Shown: positions 48,988 through 58,680 of the stretch, piece by piece
How positions within the stretch are numbered: position 1 is the first letter of the stretch
Layout: each line of letters starts with the position of its first letter
Origin: Spirometra erinaceieuropaei
Taxonomy: Eukaryota; Platyhelminthes; Cestoda; Diphyllobothriidea; Diphyllobothriidae
Reading direction: 5' to 3'
Length of the DNA stretch: 64,000 nt
Assembly: GCA_902702965.1 (NCBI GenBank)
Contig: CACRXP010000223.1
Coordinates: 117,915 to 181,914 of the forward strand
Notes under the pieces: model-generated
Told to the model about the DNA's origin: nothing
What the model saw: only the letters and a program-made list of their open reading frames with translations
The model's database searches: none
Translations under genes and position numbers: made by a program

Positions 48988-49887
48988 CAGTAAGTTGGGC
49001 TAACCCATGAAATCTTAACAGAAGTTTCAAACTGCGTTTCCGTTTCGAAAAGTAGGGGTTGTAAAGCCAATCCTCGTGCAGTATACTTCTATAATAATTC
49101 AGTTACCACTGGATGCCGGCTTTCGAACAAACTTCCTTCCGGTTGCATCCAGTACCATACTTTCTAAAAAATGACTACTTAAGTAGCATGCATTTTTCTC
49201 ATTGATTTTCGGTGCTCCTGAGAAGTTCAATTATATTTCATGGAAAACATGCATAACATATTTATTTTCTTGATCATTAGACAGGAACGTACGTCTTCTT
49301 CCAGTTTTACACTTAAAGGAGGGGTGTAATTGGGGTTTCATAAACTTTTCCAATTCCCGAATAATTTCAAACCCGACCTGCCGTTACACTTGCATTCAGG
49401 GTTCCCAAACTACAAGCCGTATAATTTCCGCGTACGGAAAACCATACAGTTGGGTTCATAAAATTAAACAGTGGATATGAGCCACATTGTTAACTTTAAA
49501 AGCCACATTGGTAAATGCAGATACATGACGTTTTATGAAGGGCCATTTCACGGTATTAAAAATCTCACAAGTAGAAACTTTTTAAAAACCGAATTAAACC
49601 CTTCCTTCGAGTATAACCTTGAAAGGAGACGTAGTTTTCTACTGAATGTGCAAAAGAATTAATATTTTTATGCATGCTTTCCATGAAATATAACTGAATC
49701 TATAAGGGCACCGAAAATCAAAGAAAAAATGCATGCCACTTAAGTATTACTCAAGTTAAGTCGAAAGCCGGCGTTCTGGGGTGACTGAATTATTACAGAA
49801 TTATACTGCACGAGGACTGGTTTTAAAACCCTGCTTAATTAGTCCTTTCGAAACGGAAACGCATTTCATGAGTTGGCCCACTTACTG
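48988..49887 (+). mobile_element. foldback element, subfamily B, copy 4 (intronic)
   Basis: About 900 bp. The ends are CAGTAAGTTGGGCTAACCCA and GAGTTGGCCCACTTACTG with TA on both sides (48986-48987, 49888-49889). The CTACTTAAGTAG palindrome is in the left arm near 49171. The loop matches 21.6 kb. The right arm lost about 70 bp near 49750 compared with the left. It is the second foldback element within kinase intron 1. Confidence 0.85.
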
Positions 49888-50127
49888 TACCTATACAGTC
49901 AGTCCCGTAAATCATGCAGCAAATGTGGACTGCCGGCCACCTTCTGGCACTTTATGAATATAACGTGGCTATTACGGTGTAGTTGGCGGAGTTTGACTCA
50001 AAGAATCATACTTCTTTCTTGCGTAAGTCCATTAAATCCAATTCGGGTTGATTTACTCCAAGCTAGCGACTAATGTCCGGCGAGATTAAAAACCTAAAAA
50101 CTAATTCCACCTGTCTTTTTCTTTTAG

Positions 50128-50540
50128 GTCATATGGGCGGAAAAATATAGACAAAAGAGACTTCTGATTGAAAATGAAGTACGTCGGCATCTACTGTTGG
50201 ATCACAAGAATATCCTCCGACTGTTGACCGCCTTTCATATTCCCGGGGACCAGATATGCTGCCTACTACTTGAATTATGTCCATCAGGCTCAATAGTAGA
50301 TATCATGAGAATCAACGGCAGTCTAAAAAGAAACTCGACCAACTTGCGCCCTCTACGACAACACATTGTGGGATCGATAACTCGGGGTCTGGTGCAAGGA
50401 TTAGATTACCTACATTCTGTCTGTCATTTGGTTCACAGAGATATTAAGCCGACAAATATCCTGCTCTCAGGTGATCTTCAGGCGAAGATAAGCGATTTTG
50501 GCCTGGCCTGTTCAATAGAACAATGCAAGACAGAGAAGAC
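50128..50540 (+). CDS. PLK4: polo-like kinase (PLK4-like), catalytic-loop exon
   Basis: This exon encodes about 137 residues of the catalytic domain. It begins directly after the beta-3 lysine and carries the alpha-C glutamate in IENEVRRH (Glu about 50176), hinge sequence [10 protein letters not shown], the catalytic loop HRDIKPTN (HRD 50434-50442) and the Mg-binding DFG (50494-50502). The NEVxxHxxLxHxxIL pattern resembles PLK4. The catalytic loop is unusual, since PLKs normally have HRDLKLGN or HRDLTLSN; the form here is more like a generic Ser/Thr kinase. It joins exon 1 in phase 0. The donor AC|GTGAGT at 50541 leaves the codon in phase 2, completed by the first base of the exon at 56598. 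All catalytic residues are present, so an active kinase is expected. Confidence 0.9.
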
Positions 50541-51509
50541 GTGAGTAACTCGCATAAGGATACTGAAACTTTCTATTTTGAATCCGACTTAGTCCTGAGG
50601 TATTATTATAATCGGTGAAAGTGCTGCAAGTATATATAAGGAATTTTTGAATCATTCCTGCTAGTAATAACACTATTTAGTGCTTGTGCGTTGTAAATGA
50701 CAAGTGCTTAAACATCACACTTCAGATACCTTCTTCTTCTTCTTATTCGAAAAATTACTTTAAGAACATGATTCTTTAAAATCTTCGTTAAGTATACCGG
50801 TTTATATACTGTCCTCTCTGCCGCAATCCAACTAAGCAGGCAAACACCATATCAAAAACAACCTGAGCAGTGCTGATGTATTTAGTGATGAGCCGAAAAA
50901 CCGCCTGCACGCCCCAGGTGACAGCAGACAACTTCGCGTCTGAGTTTTTATCGGCTATTTGTATTGGCTGTCTGTTAGAGCACTTATGTTTACTTACAAA
51001 ACACACTAGTTGCCAACCTGAGGTATTGCAATGGATAGTGGTAGACTGACGTAGGCAAGGTCGACATGTGAAGTGGTTCCATGGCTTCTGAGTTCTGTCA
51101 CTCGCTTCGAGCTTGTTTGCATCAAAAAGCCGATAGACCAGTGTACGCCTCTTCCTGTACACTACTTGTTATCGGCTTGCGGACTATTATTTTGACAGCG
51201 GAAGTATTCCGCTCAGACGTTTCCGGCTCAATTGAGGCCAGAGCTCACAAGTTTCGCTCCATTTAAGTTATTAAAGTACTGGTCAATTCCAGAACGCTAA
51301 ACGATAAGCGCAACTAAAGTCTACAGGAGAGTAACTTTAGTAAAACATACATTAATTGCAAAAGGACTCACGCAAATTAAGAGCACACAACTAGGGCTCG
51401 AAAATTTAAAACAATATACTTTACTGAATGGATAATTTTTAGTAAGGCAGATGCGTTATTAGAAATTTTAGTGTTGATCATAGAAATATGGACCCATTGT
51501 ATTGCAGCT

Positions 51510-51755
51510 TGTTCTAACCTAAACTAAAAGCGGGCTTAAGGTTAGGCTTAATATAAGGGTCCGGAGTTAGTGCGTGGGGCAGGGAAATAATGTTGCAAAT
51601 TAGGGCTCTGAGCATTAGTGTTAGGGTTATAATTCAGATTACGGCTCGGAAACAGGAATGGAAACCCCTCGAAGTCTAGCGCGTGACCATCTACCGTCCG
51701 GGAGGCTCATATTCTCGTGTTCAACCGAGGGTATTTTGGACTCATGATGAATCGG
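51510..51755 (+). repeat. TTAGGG-cored dispersed repeat family 2, copy C (intronic)
   Basis: Degenerate AAGGTTAGGC and GTGTTAGGGTTATAATT units are followed by the family's conserved end GACCATCTACCGTCCGGGAG and TCATATTCTCGTGTTCAACC. It sits in kinase intron 2 on the sense strand. Confidence 0.65.
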
Positions 51756-52853
51756 AGCCAAAAATAATCTTTGCGAATGTAAATAGTCGGCCTATGCCTA
51801 CAGTTTGAAAGACCAGTTACTCCGGAACAATAGTAGGTAGTTTCAGCAAATTTGCCGCGGTTCCAAATGCCAGGGTCAAGTGGCTAACTGTTCATCACAG
51901 TGACTGCAGGGTGTAGACAGCCCACTTTTGCAAAAGGGGAGGGCTTGCATCGTCCTCTGCCGGCGGGTGAAAGCACATAACCTGGTCCTGTAAGACTTTG
52001 TCGACAAAAAAGTAAGACTTGGTGTTGTCAACGTAGTTTTTGCTGTCAGTCAGATCAGCCGGAATAGCAGTTGAGAGTGTCTTATTCGTAATCTGCCTTA
52101 TCTATACAGGGCACTGGTCATGCACAGGTCGTCGAGGGAGATTTGCCTGCTCTACAGAGGTAAAAGTACGCATACAGGTAGGTTCAGGAAGCTCAACTCG
52201 GGGCGCAGGAGAGGCAAGTGTTGACAGTACTCATTGAACGCTTATGAATTTTATTCATCTATTCTTTCCGGAAAAACGGCTGGATGAAACAGTTTGAGTC
52301 CATACAGCGTACGCCTCTCTTTGATGGCCACTTTTAAAGTGTTACAAAGTACATGGTTCCACGCACTCATTTTCTTATCATAAATTCTTTCATAGGTGTC
52401 AGTGAAGGGCACACTGATGTAGCAATGCGACTGACTCATTTTATTAATTTTTATTTTTGACTCAGGATGGTCTAGATTTAAGTTGTCATATGGCAGACAA
52501 TTTGCAGTCCTTTTACTATACTTCCCGGAAAAACGTTTAGAAATATGCGGATTTATTCTTCAGACAATACGAGTGGCGTGACGTTAATGGAAAAATTCCC
52601 AAAGTTCGAAATTTCCTCCACCATCAACTTATTTCATTAACATACAATAGCTTCTGCAAAGAGGGCGGTAAGCGGGACATCTACCAATTTTAAGTAGTTT
52701 AATATTTGCATTTAAAACAAAGAACTGGACAGATACACTGTTAACTTGATTTATACTGACATCTCGACTAGAAGTGCGTTGTCACACTAGCGACCAATAG
52801 TTGTATTACAGTTTCTTCCCTTCTATGTTTACCTAGGCGAGGACATTCCGACT

Positions 52854-53284
52854 GTTTGTTTACCATGGTGGGGGGCGCTCACCGATCGTTCATACGGAAC
52901 TCACTCGTTCCGTTGTGCCTTATGGACTCTCTCTCTCGAGCCCAACCAGCATCCGCATAGCGGCGCATGATATAGGCAGAAGGGGAATTACCGACAAAGA
53001 CAAGGGAGACTGGAATGGCCATTTCTGGTTTATTAGCCGTCGTCAGCCAGTCATACCCACCCCCGAAGTGTGGCACACCCGAGGCTCGAACTCGCGACCT
53101 GTTTGTTAGAAGTCCACGCCTCTAACCACTGAGCCACGAGTCCGTTACCCTGTCGTTTTTCGATCGGGAATATACAATGGTAAGGGGCGCTCACCGATCG
53201 TTCTTACGGAACTCACTCGTTCCGTTGTGCCTTATGGACTCTCCCTCTCGAGCCCAACCAGCAGCCGCACAACGTTTGTTTACC
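52854..53284. repeat. 11-bp target-site duplication pair flanking the SINE dimer
   Basis: GTTTGTTTACC occurs exactly at both outer edges, 52854-52864 and 53274-53284. Exact short direct repeats are the mark of target-primed retrotransposition. Confidence 0.8.
52865..53273 (-). mobile_element. dimeric tRNA-Arg-like SINE with target-site duplication
   Basis: On the minus strand a 5'-truncated unit (53273 down to about 53187) is joined by a linker to a complete unit (head about 53150, 3' end about 52870). The unit period is 312 bp. The complete head shows an A-box-like GGCTCAGTGGTTAGAGG, an anticodon arm GTGGACTTCTAAC (TCT in the anticodon position) and a B box GAGTTCGAGCCTC, close to tRNA-Arg(TCT). 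The whole dimer is flanked by an exact 11-bp direct repeat GTTTGTTTACC at 52854-52864 and 53274-53284. This shows the dimer inserted as one unit. It lies antisense in kinase intron 2. Confidence 0.85.
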
Positions 53285-54436
53285 CCATGTCCTCGTTGAA
53301 TGAGAGGTCCTACCAAGAAAAAAACTGAGATATCTGGATTTGCCTCAGAAAAAATCACGTGGAATGTAATTTTAATGACTGTATAAACACGTTCAGACGT
53401 TGATCATGGCTCGAGAAGTAGAAAAATAGTGAAAGGTCGATTATTATAAGTACAACTTCCTGTGTTTCGAAGAAAAAATTGTATTTTCCCCAAAATGCAT
53501 AAGGAAAAATCTGAGTACGACTTTTCCCGTAAGGTATGATCGAATTGATAACCTCATGCCACGACAATCAAAAAACCTCATGCTGCTACTTTATTAAACT
53601 ACGAGTTACGCAGATGGTTGGAATCGTGTCTCAATAGACACCAGCATATTACCATGCATGAATTAACTCGGGGTTATGTTCCATGATAATTATTCTCGAA
53701 ACGTCACCAAGGTGCGTTTTCTGTGTGTAAATTATATGGTCTGATGGATCGAAGTCCAGATATGGGATCGGACGCAGGTGGGTGGCACGCGTGAGCCCGC
53801 ACCTAGGCGTACCACTAAACCCCTATATGAGACCTATGTTATGGATGCGCATCTCCCATAACGTCCGCCGTGCCCTTATCTGACTCCGTGGTGGTCCAGG
53901 GCATTTACCGCGAGGCCCACTTAAGGGGAGCCCAACTCCCAATGTGTTGGGCCTTTAGATTAACGGAAATTTCGTTCTCTGTAGTGATACTGTTTTCCAA
54001 TTCGTGGACCGCCCCCGTGATATAGCAGAACTTCTGCGCTCCGTTCCTCCAGAGAAGAGTTTTCGCAGTCCAGGCATTAAAACACGGAAAATATACTATT
54101 TGCAGAATCACCGCCTGTCAAACATTAAACTTCAGCTTGGAGAGTGGGTCTTTAAATAAATGACCATGGCTTTGATTTCTCTAATCTTTAAATGAGTAGA
54201 GCTGCCCCTTGGAGCCGTCTGACTCGTCAATGTCATCAAGAACTCCTACTTATTACTAATGAACGATTTCTGTTTGCGCGTTACCAAAGTTGAAGACGCC
54301 TCTCTATTTAAGGCGTAAAGTGGGCACTCATTATCTGCCAAACAAACTAAATCGACGATTTTATCAGCTACGATTAGTTTTTAGACTTCCAAGTACTTTA
54401 TCTAATGTTTCAGTCGACTTCATGGGAGAGATTTAC

Positions 54437-54578
54437 TGGAGGTCTGACGTTTCGAGTAGTTGTTTCGTTTAGCCATCTTCAGAGACTGGGAAGTCATGCG
54501 CACAGCCCTCTATGGCCATATAAGGAGAGCTGTGCGCATGGGGTAGACGAAACAGCTATTCAAAACGTCAGACCTCCA
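54437..54578. repeat. 142-bp hairpin element
   Basis: The outer arms TGGAGGTCTGACG and CGTCAGACCTCCA match perfectly. A middle pair around TTGTTTCGT and ACGAAACAG matches with a few changes. The inner 12-bp stem CATGCGCACAGC at 54495-54506 pairs exactly with 54529-54540 around a 22-nt loop. The left arm has about 25 extra bases, which on the minus strand include CTGAAGA (54476-54482) ahead of CGAAACGTCAG. It is intronic and has no coding capacity. Confidence 0.85.
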
Positions 54579-55023
54579 AAGACCCCTCCTGGTGAACGCC
54601 TCCTTTTCTTTTGATATGCCACCTGGGAATCGCACTTTCACTACTATTGATTACTTGACTTTCTAGCCGTAGGGCCGTGAATACTATACTATGAAGGTAT
54701 GCTTTACCCAATCGTCGCCTAGCCACAAGCACTGGAGGCCTTTTTAATCCAATACTTGGTTTCATAGGAACTCCAGCTGAAACTTGGGTTTTTGCTTTGA
54801 GGTACGGTACAGGCAACTCGCCCAATCATTTAATAGCTAATAGCCTGTAATTGAGTGGCATCCTTTCGGCTAGCCCAGTGGGCAGGGAAGCGGAAGTTGA
54901 AGTCCAGTCAGATGGAAAGATTCTGTGCTGTGTTTGATAATTTCAGAAAAATAAAGGGTTCACGCAAGCAGGTTTATTGGAATGCTGACGTCTCGGAGAG
55001 CTTGGTCGGTTCGCAATTGGCAA

Positions 55024-55082
55024 AGATTTTCAAAGTTGGGCCAATATGAATTATTCAAAATCTGCCAAAACATCTATGAATT
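55024..55082 (+). repeat. SINE 3'-tail fragment (copy of 55304-55362)
   Basis: A block of about 59 bp beginning AGATTTTCAAAGTTGGG and ending AAACATCTATGAATT is repeated, with about four differences, 280 bp downstream as the tail of the tRNA-derived SINE. The upstream head is not recognisable here. Confidence 0.7.
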
Positions 55083-55220
55083 ACGTGAGCCTGGTAGTCA
55101 TCTGGTGGATTCTAGGTGAATTACTTGGGAAATCCTGCTTGGGCAGTCAAGTTACTGCATCACATTTGGTGGACTCCAGACGTTGACCACAATTTGATTA
55201 AATTCGCGTCGTTCGGTGAG

Positions 55221-55365
55221 GCCTCGTAGCTCAGATGGTTGGAGCGTTGGCTGTGCCAAGGCCTCCCCTTGTTGTTGTGACTTCGAATCCCACCGAGGCG
55301 CCGAGATTTTCACAGTTGGGTCAATATGAATTATTCAAAATCTGCCAAAACATCTATCGATTGTC
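55221..55365 (+). mobile_element. second tRNA-derived SINE
   Basis: The head folds like a tRNA: acceptor strands GCCTCG (55221) and CGAGGC pair, the D-arm GCTCAGATGGTTGGAGC pairs, TTGGC/GCCAA forms an anticodon-like stem, and the B-box region is ACTTCGAATCCC. The variable region is too long and the anticodon loop irregular, so it is not a working tRNA. A non-tRNA tail (55304-55362) follows and is also present at 55024-55082, which supports a SINE. Its head is unrelated to the tRNA-Arg-like family. Confidence 0.7.
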
Positions 55366-55515
55366 AAAGTGTAGAGTGCGCTTAATCAACCGGAAATAAA
55401 AATAGCGTCTCGTGCTGGTCGGCCTCGTGTTGATCGATTTTTCTCTCCCCTCTCTGCCCGGCCTTCCGGGAGATGCTGACAGGCTTTTAGCTGCGCGTTT
55501 TGTGAGTCACCACCT

Positions 55516-55543
55516 CGCGGGGTGGGGGGGGGGAGGGGGAGGT
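55516..55543 (+). repeat. G-rich run, potential G-quadruplex
   Basis: A near-continuous G tract (GGGG T GGGGGGGGG A GGGGG A GG) in kinase intron 2 on the transcript-sense strand. It could form a quadruplex in RNA. Shorter G10-type runs are at about 24207, 47841 and 48290. Confidence 0.65.
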
Positions 55544-56597
55544 GATCGAGCCTCTGTCGAGGTTGTTCTGGTCGCTCTTTTTCTTCCTCGTCGAGTCGAC
55601 TTGTCGCGCTGCCTGTGCGGCCTTCTTAAGTTCTGTGTTGTCGTCTCGTCTTGAGCTAGCAAAATGAACGTAGTGATGCTGGACTTTGTAGGCTGCAGAA
55701 TGGTCCAGATGCCTATTGCTGGAGTTGACATCTGGAGATCACGCCTCAAATGTTAGCCGTTCTGCCTTTGAGTGTTCCCTTTCTAAGTCGTTAGCTTCGT
55801 GAAGATTGAAAATATGACCTGTTTCTCCAAATTACGTCTCAATTTCAGAGTTTGGATCAAACATCCGCGTTGTGTTGGTAGTGAATTTCCATAAACACTT
55901 TGCTTGGAAGCTGTATATTAGCGAACTTCAAATCACGCGGAAGCGATTGACTCCAGTTGAAACAGCATACGTGTCAAACCTCCACCGTAAAACAACTACC
56001 TGAGCTCAGTGGAACATTTGCCTGAAAAAGTCATATCTATAGTCCTGTGATCCCAGCTGACGCCGTCCACTTGGTGCACGTACTAACAATTACTAAGTGA
56101 ATAGCAAAAAGGTTTCCTATGCCGGGGCTCTTTGTATGACCGCATTTTTTATTAAATTAAACCATAAAAGATTACGTATGACTGGAGCCGTCAAACGACT
56201 TCGATATAAGTAAGGGCACATTTCTACTTGACAAATCAAGATAGACACTCCGGTTATGTCAAGAAATAGCAGATCAACTAGGTCAACATGTTCCAAAATT
56301 AAATGGACTTGCGTTCTTGAAAAAGAAGAGCGATGCACTGGTTTCAACACGTAGCTTCACCTAAGAAACTACAGCTTTCTGTGGCTCTACAACCACTGAA
56401 AATGCTGCATACTTACTTCACGCACTTTTATGAATATTGCAGTGGAAGAATACTGAGTTATACGGAAGGAAGAACAGTCGTTAGTCCGCCTGCACTTTAG
56501 TTCATTGAGGGAGAGCTATTTCTTTCAGATTTCTTCGCTAAAGCGCTTTGTATTCTTATACTGTTTTGTCTTACTGAGTGCATTTTTTTCCTTCCAG

Positions 56598-57032
56598 GCA
56601 CATTTGTGGCACTCCCAACTATCTGGCCCCCGAGGTCTTCCTGCGTGAGGGCCACTCGCCGGCCTCAGACCTCTGGGCCGTCGGCGCTACTGTCTGCTTC
56701 ATGATAACAACGGGCCCGCCCTTCATACCGAGTCCAACAACACCCGTCGTGCTGCCGAATGAGGCGGCTCCAGAGCTGACACTTCATGCGTCCCCATCTA
56801 GCCTCCCGACCAGGGAAGTGACTTCCGGACAAACAGACGACGCGGAACACAGGTCTCGTTCCGTACGCGGCATTTTTAGAGCAGTCCTGTTGGGGGAGTA
56901 CAAACTTCCTGTGGACAACGCCACGGCTGCGGCAGTAACTGTGGTTCGGGGGCTTTTACGTCGTCTGCCTGAAGAGCGCCTCACTCCCAAGGACATTCTT
57001 GCACTTGACCTATGCAGGCTACCTGAAAAGAG
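56598..57032 (+). CDS. PLK4: polo-like kinase (PLK4-like), C-lobe exon
   Basis: This exon encodes about 145 residues and completes the kinase domain. It starts in the activation segment with ICGTPNYLAPEV (APE at 56626-56634), the strongest polo-family signature here, then GHSPASDLWAVGATVCF and GPPF. An insert of about 45 residues rich in Ser, Pro and Thr follows. Then come VLLGEYKLP and LLRRLPEERLTPKDIL, which parallel the PLK4 C-lobe (LADYEMP and LLRRNPADRL). The phase 2 junction with the exon at 50540 restores Thr next to the T-loop, where PLKs carry the activating phosphothreonine. The acceptor is TTTTTTTCCTTCCAG at 56597; the donor AG|GTGCGT at 57033 leaves phase 2. By family knowledge PLK4 drives centriole duplication, but polo boxes are needed to confirm the assignment and are not seen yet. 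Confidence 0.9.
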
Positions 57033-57092
57033 GTGCGTACTGACAGTTGGGCACACCGAACTCAGTTTTATTTACGGTAACATTTTGTTTGG

Positions 57093-57490
57093 TAGTCCAC
57101 CTGATGGACACAATACTGCTAGGGTTGGCGTTAAAGGTTAGAGGCTATGATTAGGTGTTATGATAAGGGGTTACGGTCGGGGCTTAGGATTAGGGGTTAG
57201 GATTAGAGGTCAGGGTTACGGGTTAGGGTTTAGGATTACGGGTTATAGTTAGGGGTTAGGGTTAGAGGTCAGGGCTAAGGGTTAGAGTTTAGGATTAGGG
57301 GTTATAGATGGGGTTAGCACAACTATTTCTCAACCATTCAAAGTCCAACCGCGCATTCCCAATGGCATTTCTTTTGCATACAACTACTTGACCTGGTCGC
57401 TGTGCGTTCCCCGGCCCCACCTGCAAAAAGCTCTATTACAAACGGCCCCGTATTAGAGGTGACTGGGGTTTGTTTACATCATGTGGGGTT
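57093..57490 (+). repeat. TTAGGG-cored dispersed repeat family 1, copy B (intronic)
   Basis: Opens with CCACCTGATGGACACAATAC about 60 bp after the kinase donor. About 200 bp of imperfect GGGTTAGGG/GGATTAGGGG units follow (57130-57320), then the same conserved flank as copy A at 20 kb: AACTATTTCTCAACCA, GCGCATTCCCAATGGC, TGTGCGTTCCCCGGCCC, GTTTGTTTACATCATGTGG. The core is longer than in copy A. Telomere-like units with unique flanks on both sides make this a transposed or amplified repeat. Confidence 0.75.
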
Positions 57491-58499
57491 ACATAAGCAT
57501 ATCCGACCTTATTTACTGTCAGAGCTTTTTCACACTGAATGACTGGATGCGGTTTGAGTGGTATGAAACAAACTTAGATAGAGCTCGGGGACTGACGAGC
57601 CCTACCAGTACGCTTTCACCCCGCCGACCTGTCGTTATTTTGTCACTGAGGCAGTTGGTTTCTTTGTCTTGCAGGATAAAACAATCAGCCGAAACATAGG
57701 TGCACTGCATATGAAGGCCCCTGTGCTTGTCTACAAATGCTTTCGAACAGGCTTCTGCCTCTATTCGTGTAACTGTTTATTAAAGGCAGGGCGTCATTGC
57801 AAACAGACGAAGAATTCACTTCACCCGGTTAGACCATAGTGTGTGTACCCCCTTCCCCCTGAACAAGACTACATGCAGTGTGGGAATGTTGGAGGTGAAG
57901 CATTGTGTCCTTAAATAAATAACAAGTAGAAATCGCGTTTGCGCCGCCTGATTGTGTTTATGTATTAAAAGAACACTTTGTATGATGATAGTTCAGGGGC
58001 ACATCTATCTGTGCACTGCTCTTTCGTAAAAGGCCATGGCGTTCAGAGGTTCTCAGTATACTATGAAACATTGGCCTGTAATCGTCATATTTGGGCGTAA
58101 GTTCCTCACAGTCTATTTTACTTCAGGTCCCCAGAAAGGGGATGTACGCAACTGTATGGAAAATGAATAATTCTTCTGGTCCATTGGTACTCGTCCTCGT
58201 GGTCATCTAGACGCCTTGTCGTCCCAAAACACTCTACAGGAATGTCGGTAAGATTACCGTCCACTTTGCATGTCAGCGTCATTGTGGTCTCATATCTAAA
58301 TCAGCAAAATCTGTTCGCAGCCAATTATCTGCAGGTTAAAACAAAGGAGAGAGTGCACCGATCGGGCTCCGCTAATACCTTGAATACTTTGGCAAGCATG
58401 TGTTTAAGTAAATGCAGTTTGTGATGTAAAATATTTCTTTAAATTATATTAGTGATTTTTCCATTGAAGCAGAAGACGGGTTTCTAGGATGATTTTTAG

Positions 58500-58680
58500 A
58501 ATGTGAATCGATCGATGAGCTGACAGTTGTATTCGCCTGACGTTTCGGATTCATACGCGAACTTGTCGTCAGAGACAACAAGAGATACGAGTAGTGAGCG
58601 CACAACGGAGGTAGTATCTGTAGCGCGCAGTCGCTATTTGATCCCATATCTATCAACAGTAGCTGTCTCTGCATTTACCA
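58500..58680 (+). repeat. single arm related to the 556-bp palindrome
   Basis: Aligns block by block with the left arm at 25.92-26.0 kb: CCTGACGTTTCGGATTC (25.9 kb: CCTGAGGTTCCGGATTC), a CGAACT block, then a TACG...TGGT-like block. The minus strand holds CTGACGA (58566-58572), a 19-nt spacer, then GAAA (58543-58546) and CGTCAGG, the same spacing as the motif at 26373. Confidence 0.5.

Larger units (their letters stand above)
46383..50127 (+). other. kinase intron 1 (3.7 kb) carrying two foldback elements
   Basis: A GT...AG intron in phase 0. It starts GTAAGA and ends with a pyrimidine tract CTTTTTCTTTTAG. It holds foldback copies at 46514-47474 and 48988-49887, G-runs at about 47841 and 48290, and no exon I can recognise. 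The kinase domain reads through without a gap, so no conserved exon is missing here. Confidence 0.75.
50541..56597 (+). other. kinase intron 2 (6.1 kb) with several repeats
   Basis: A GT...AG intron in phase 2, between GTGAGT and TTTTTTTCCTTCCAG. It contains a TTAGGG-cored family 2 copy, a dimeric tRNA-Arg-like SINE, a hairpin element, two copies of a 59-bp SINE tail, a second tRNA-derived SINE and a long G-run at about 55521. The DFG-to-APE segment joins without a gap, so no exon is missing. Confidence 0.75.

Noticed and set aside
17830..49887. CRISPR-like or satellite array
   Set aside because: Copies are kilobase-sized, dispersed, in both loop orientations and separated by unrelated DNA, so they are dispersed foldback elements.
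55221..55300. A working tRNA gene
   Set aside because: The acceptor and D arms pair, but the anticodon loop and variable region are abnormal and a repeated SINE tail follows.
57033..57141. Extension of the kinase frame past the exon 3 donor
   Set aside because: A good GTGCGT donor lies at 57033 and the extension enters the dispersed repeat, so it is intron.
57120..57320. A chromosome end or telomere
   Set aside because: The units are degenerate and flanked by unique sequence shared with another internal locus; kinase coding continues beyond.
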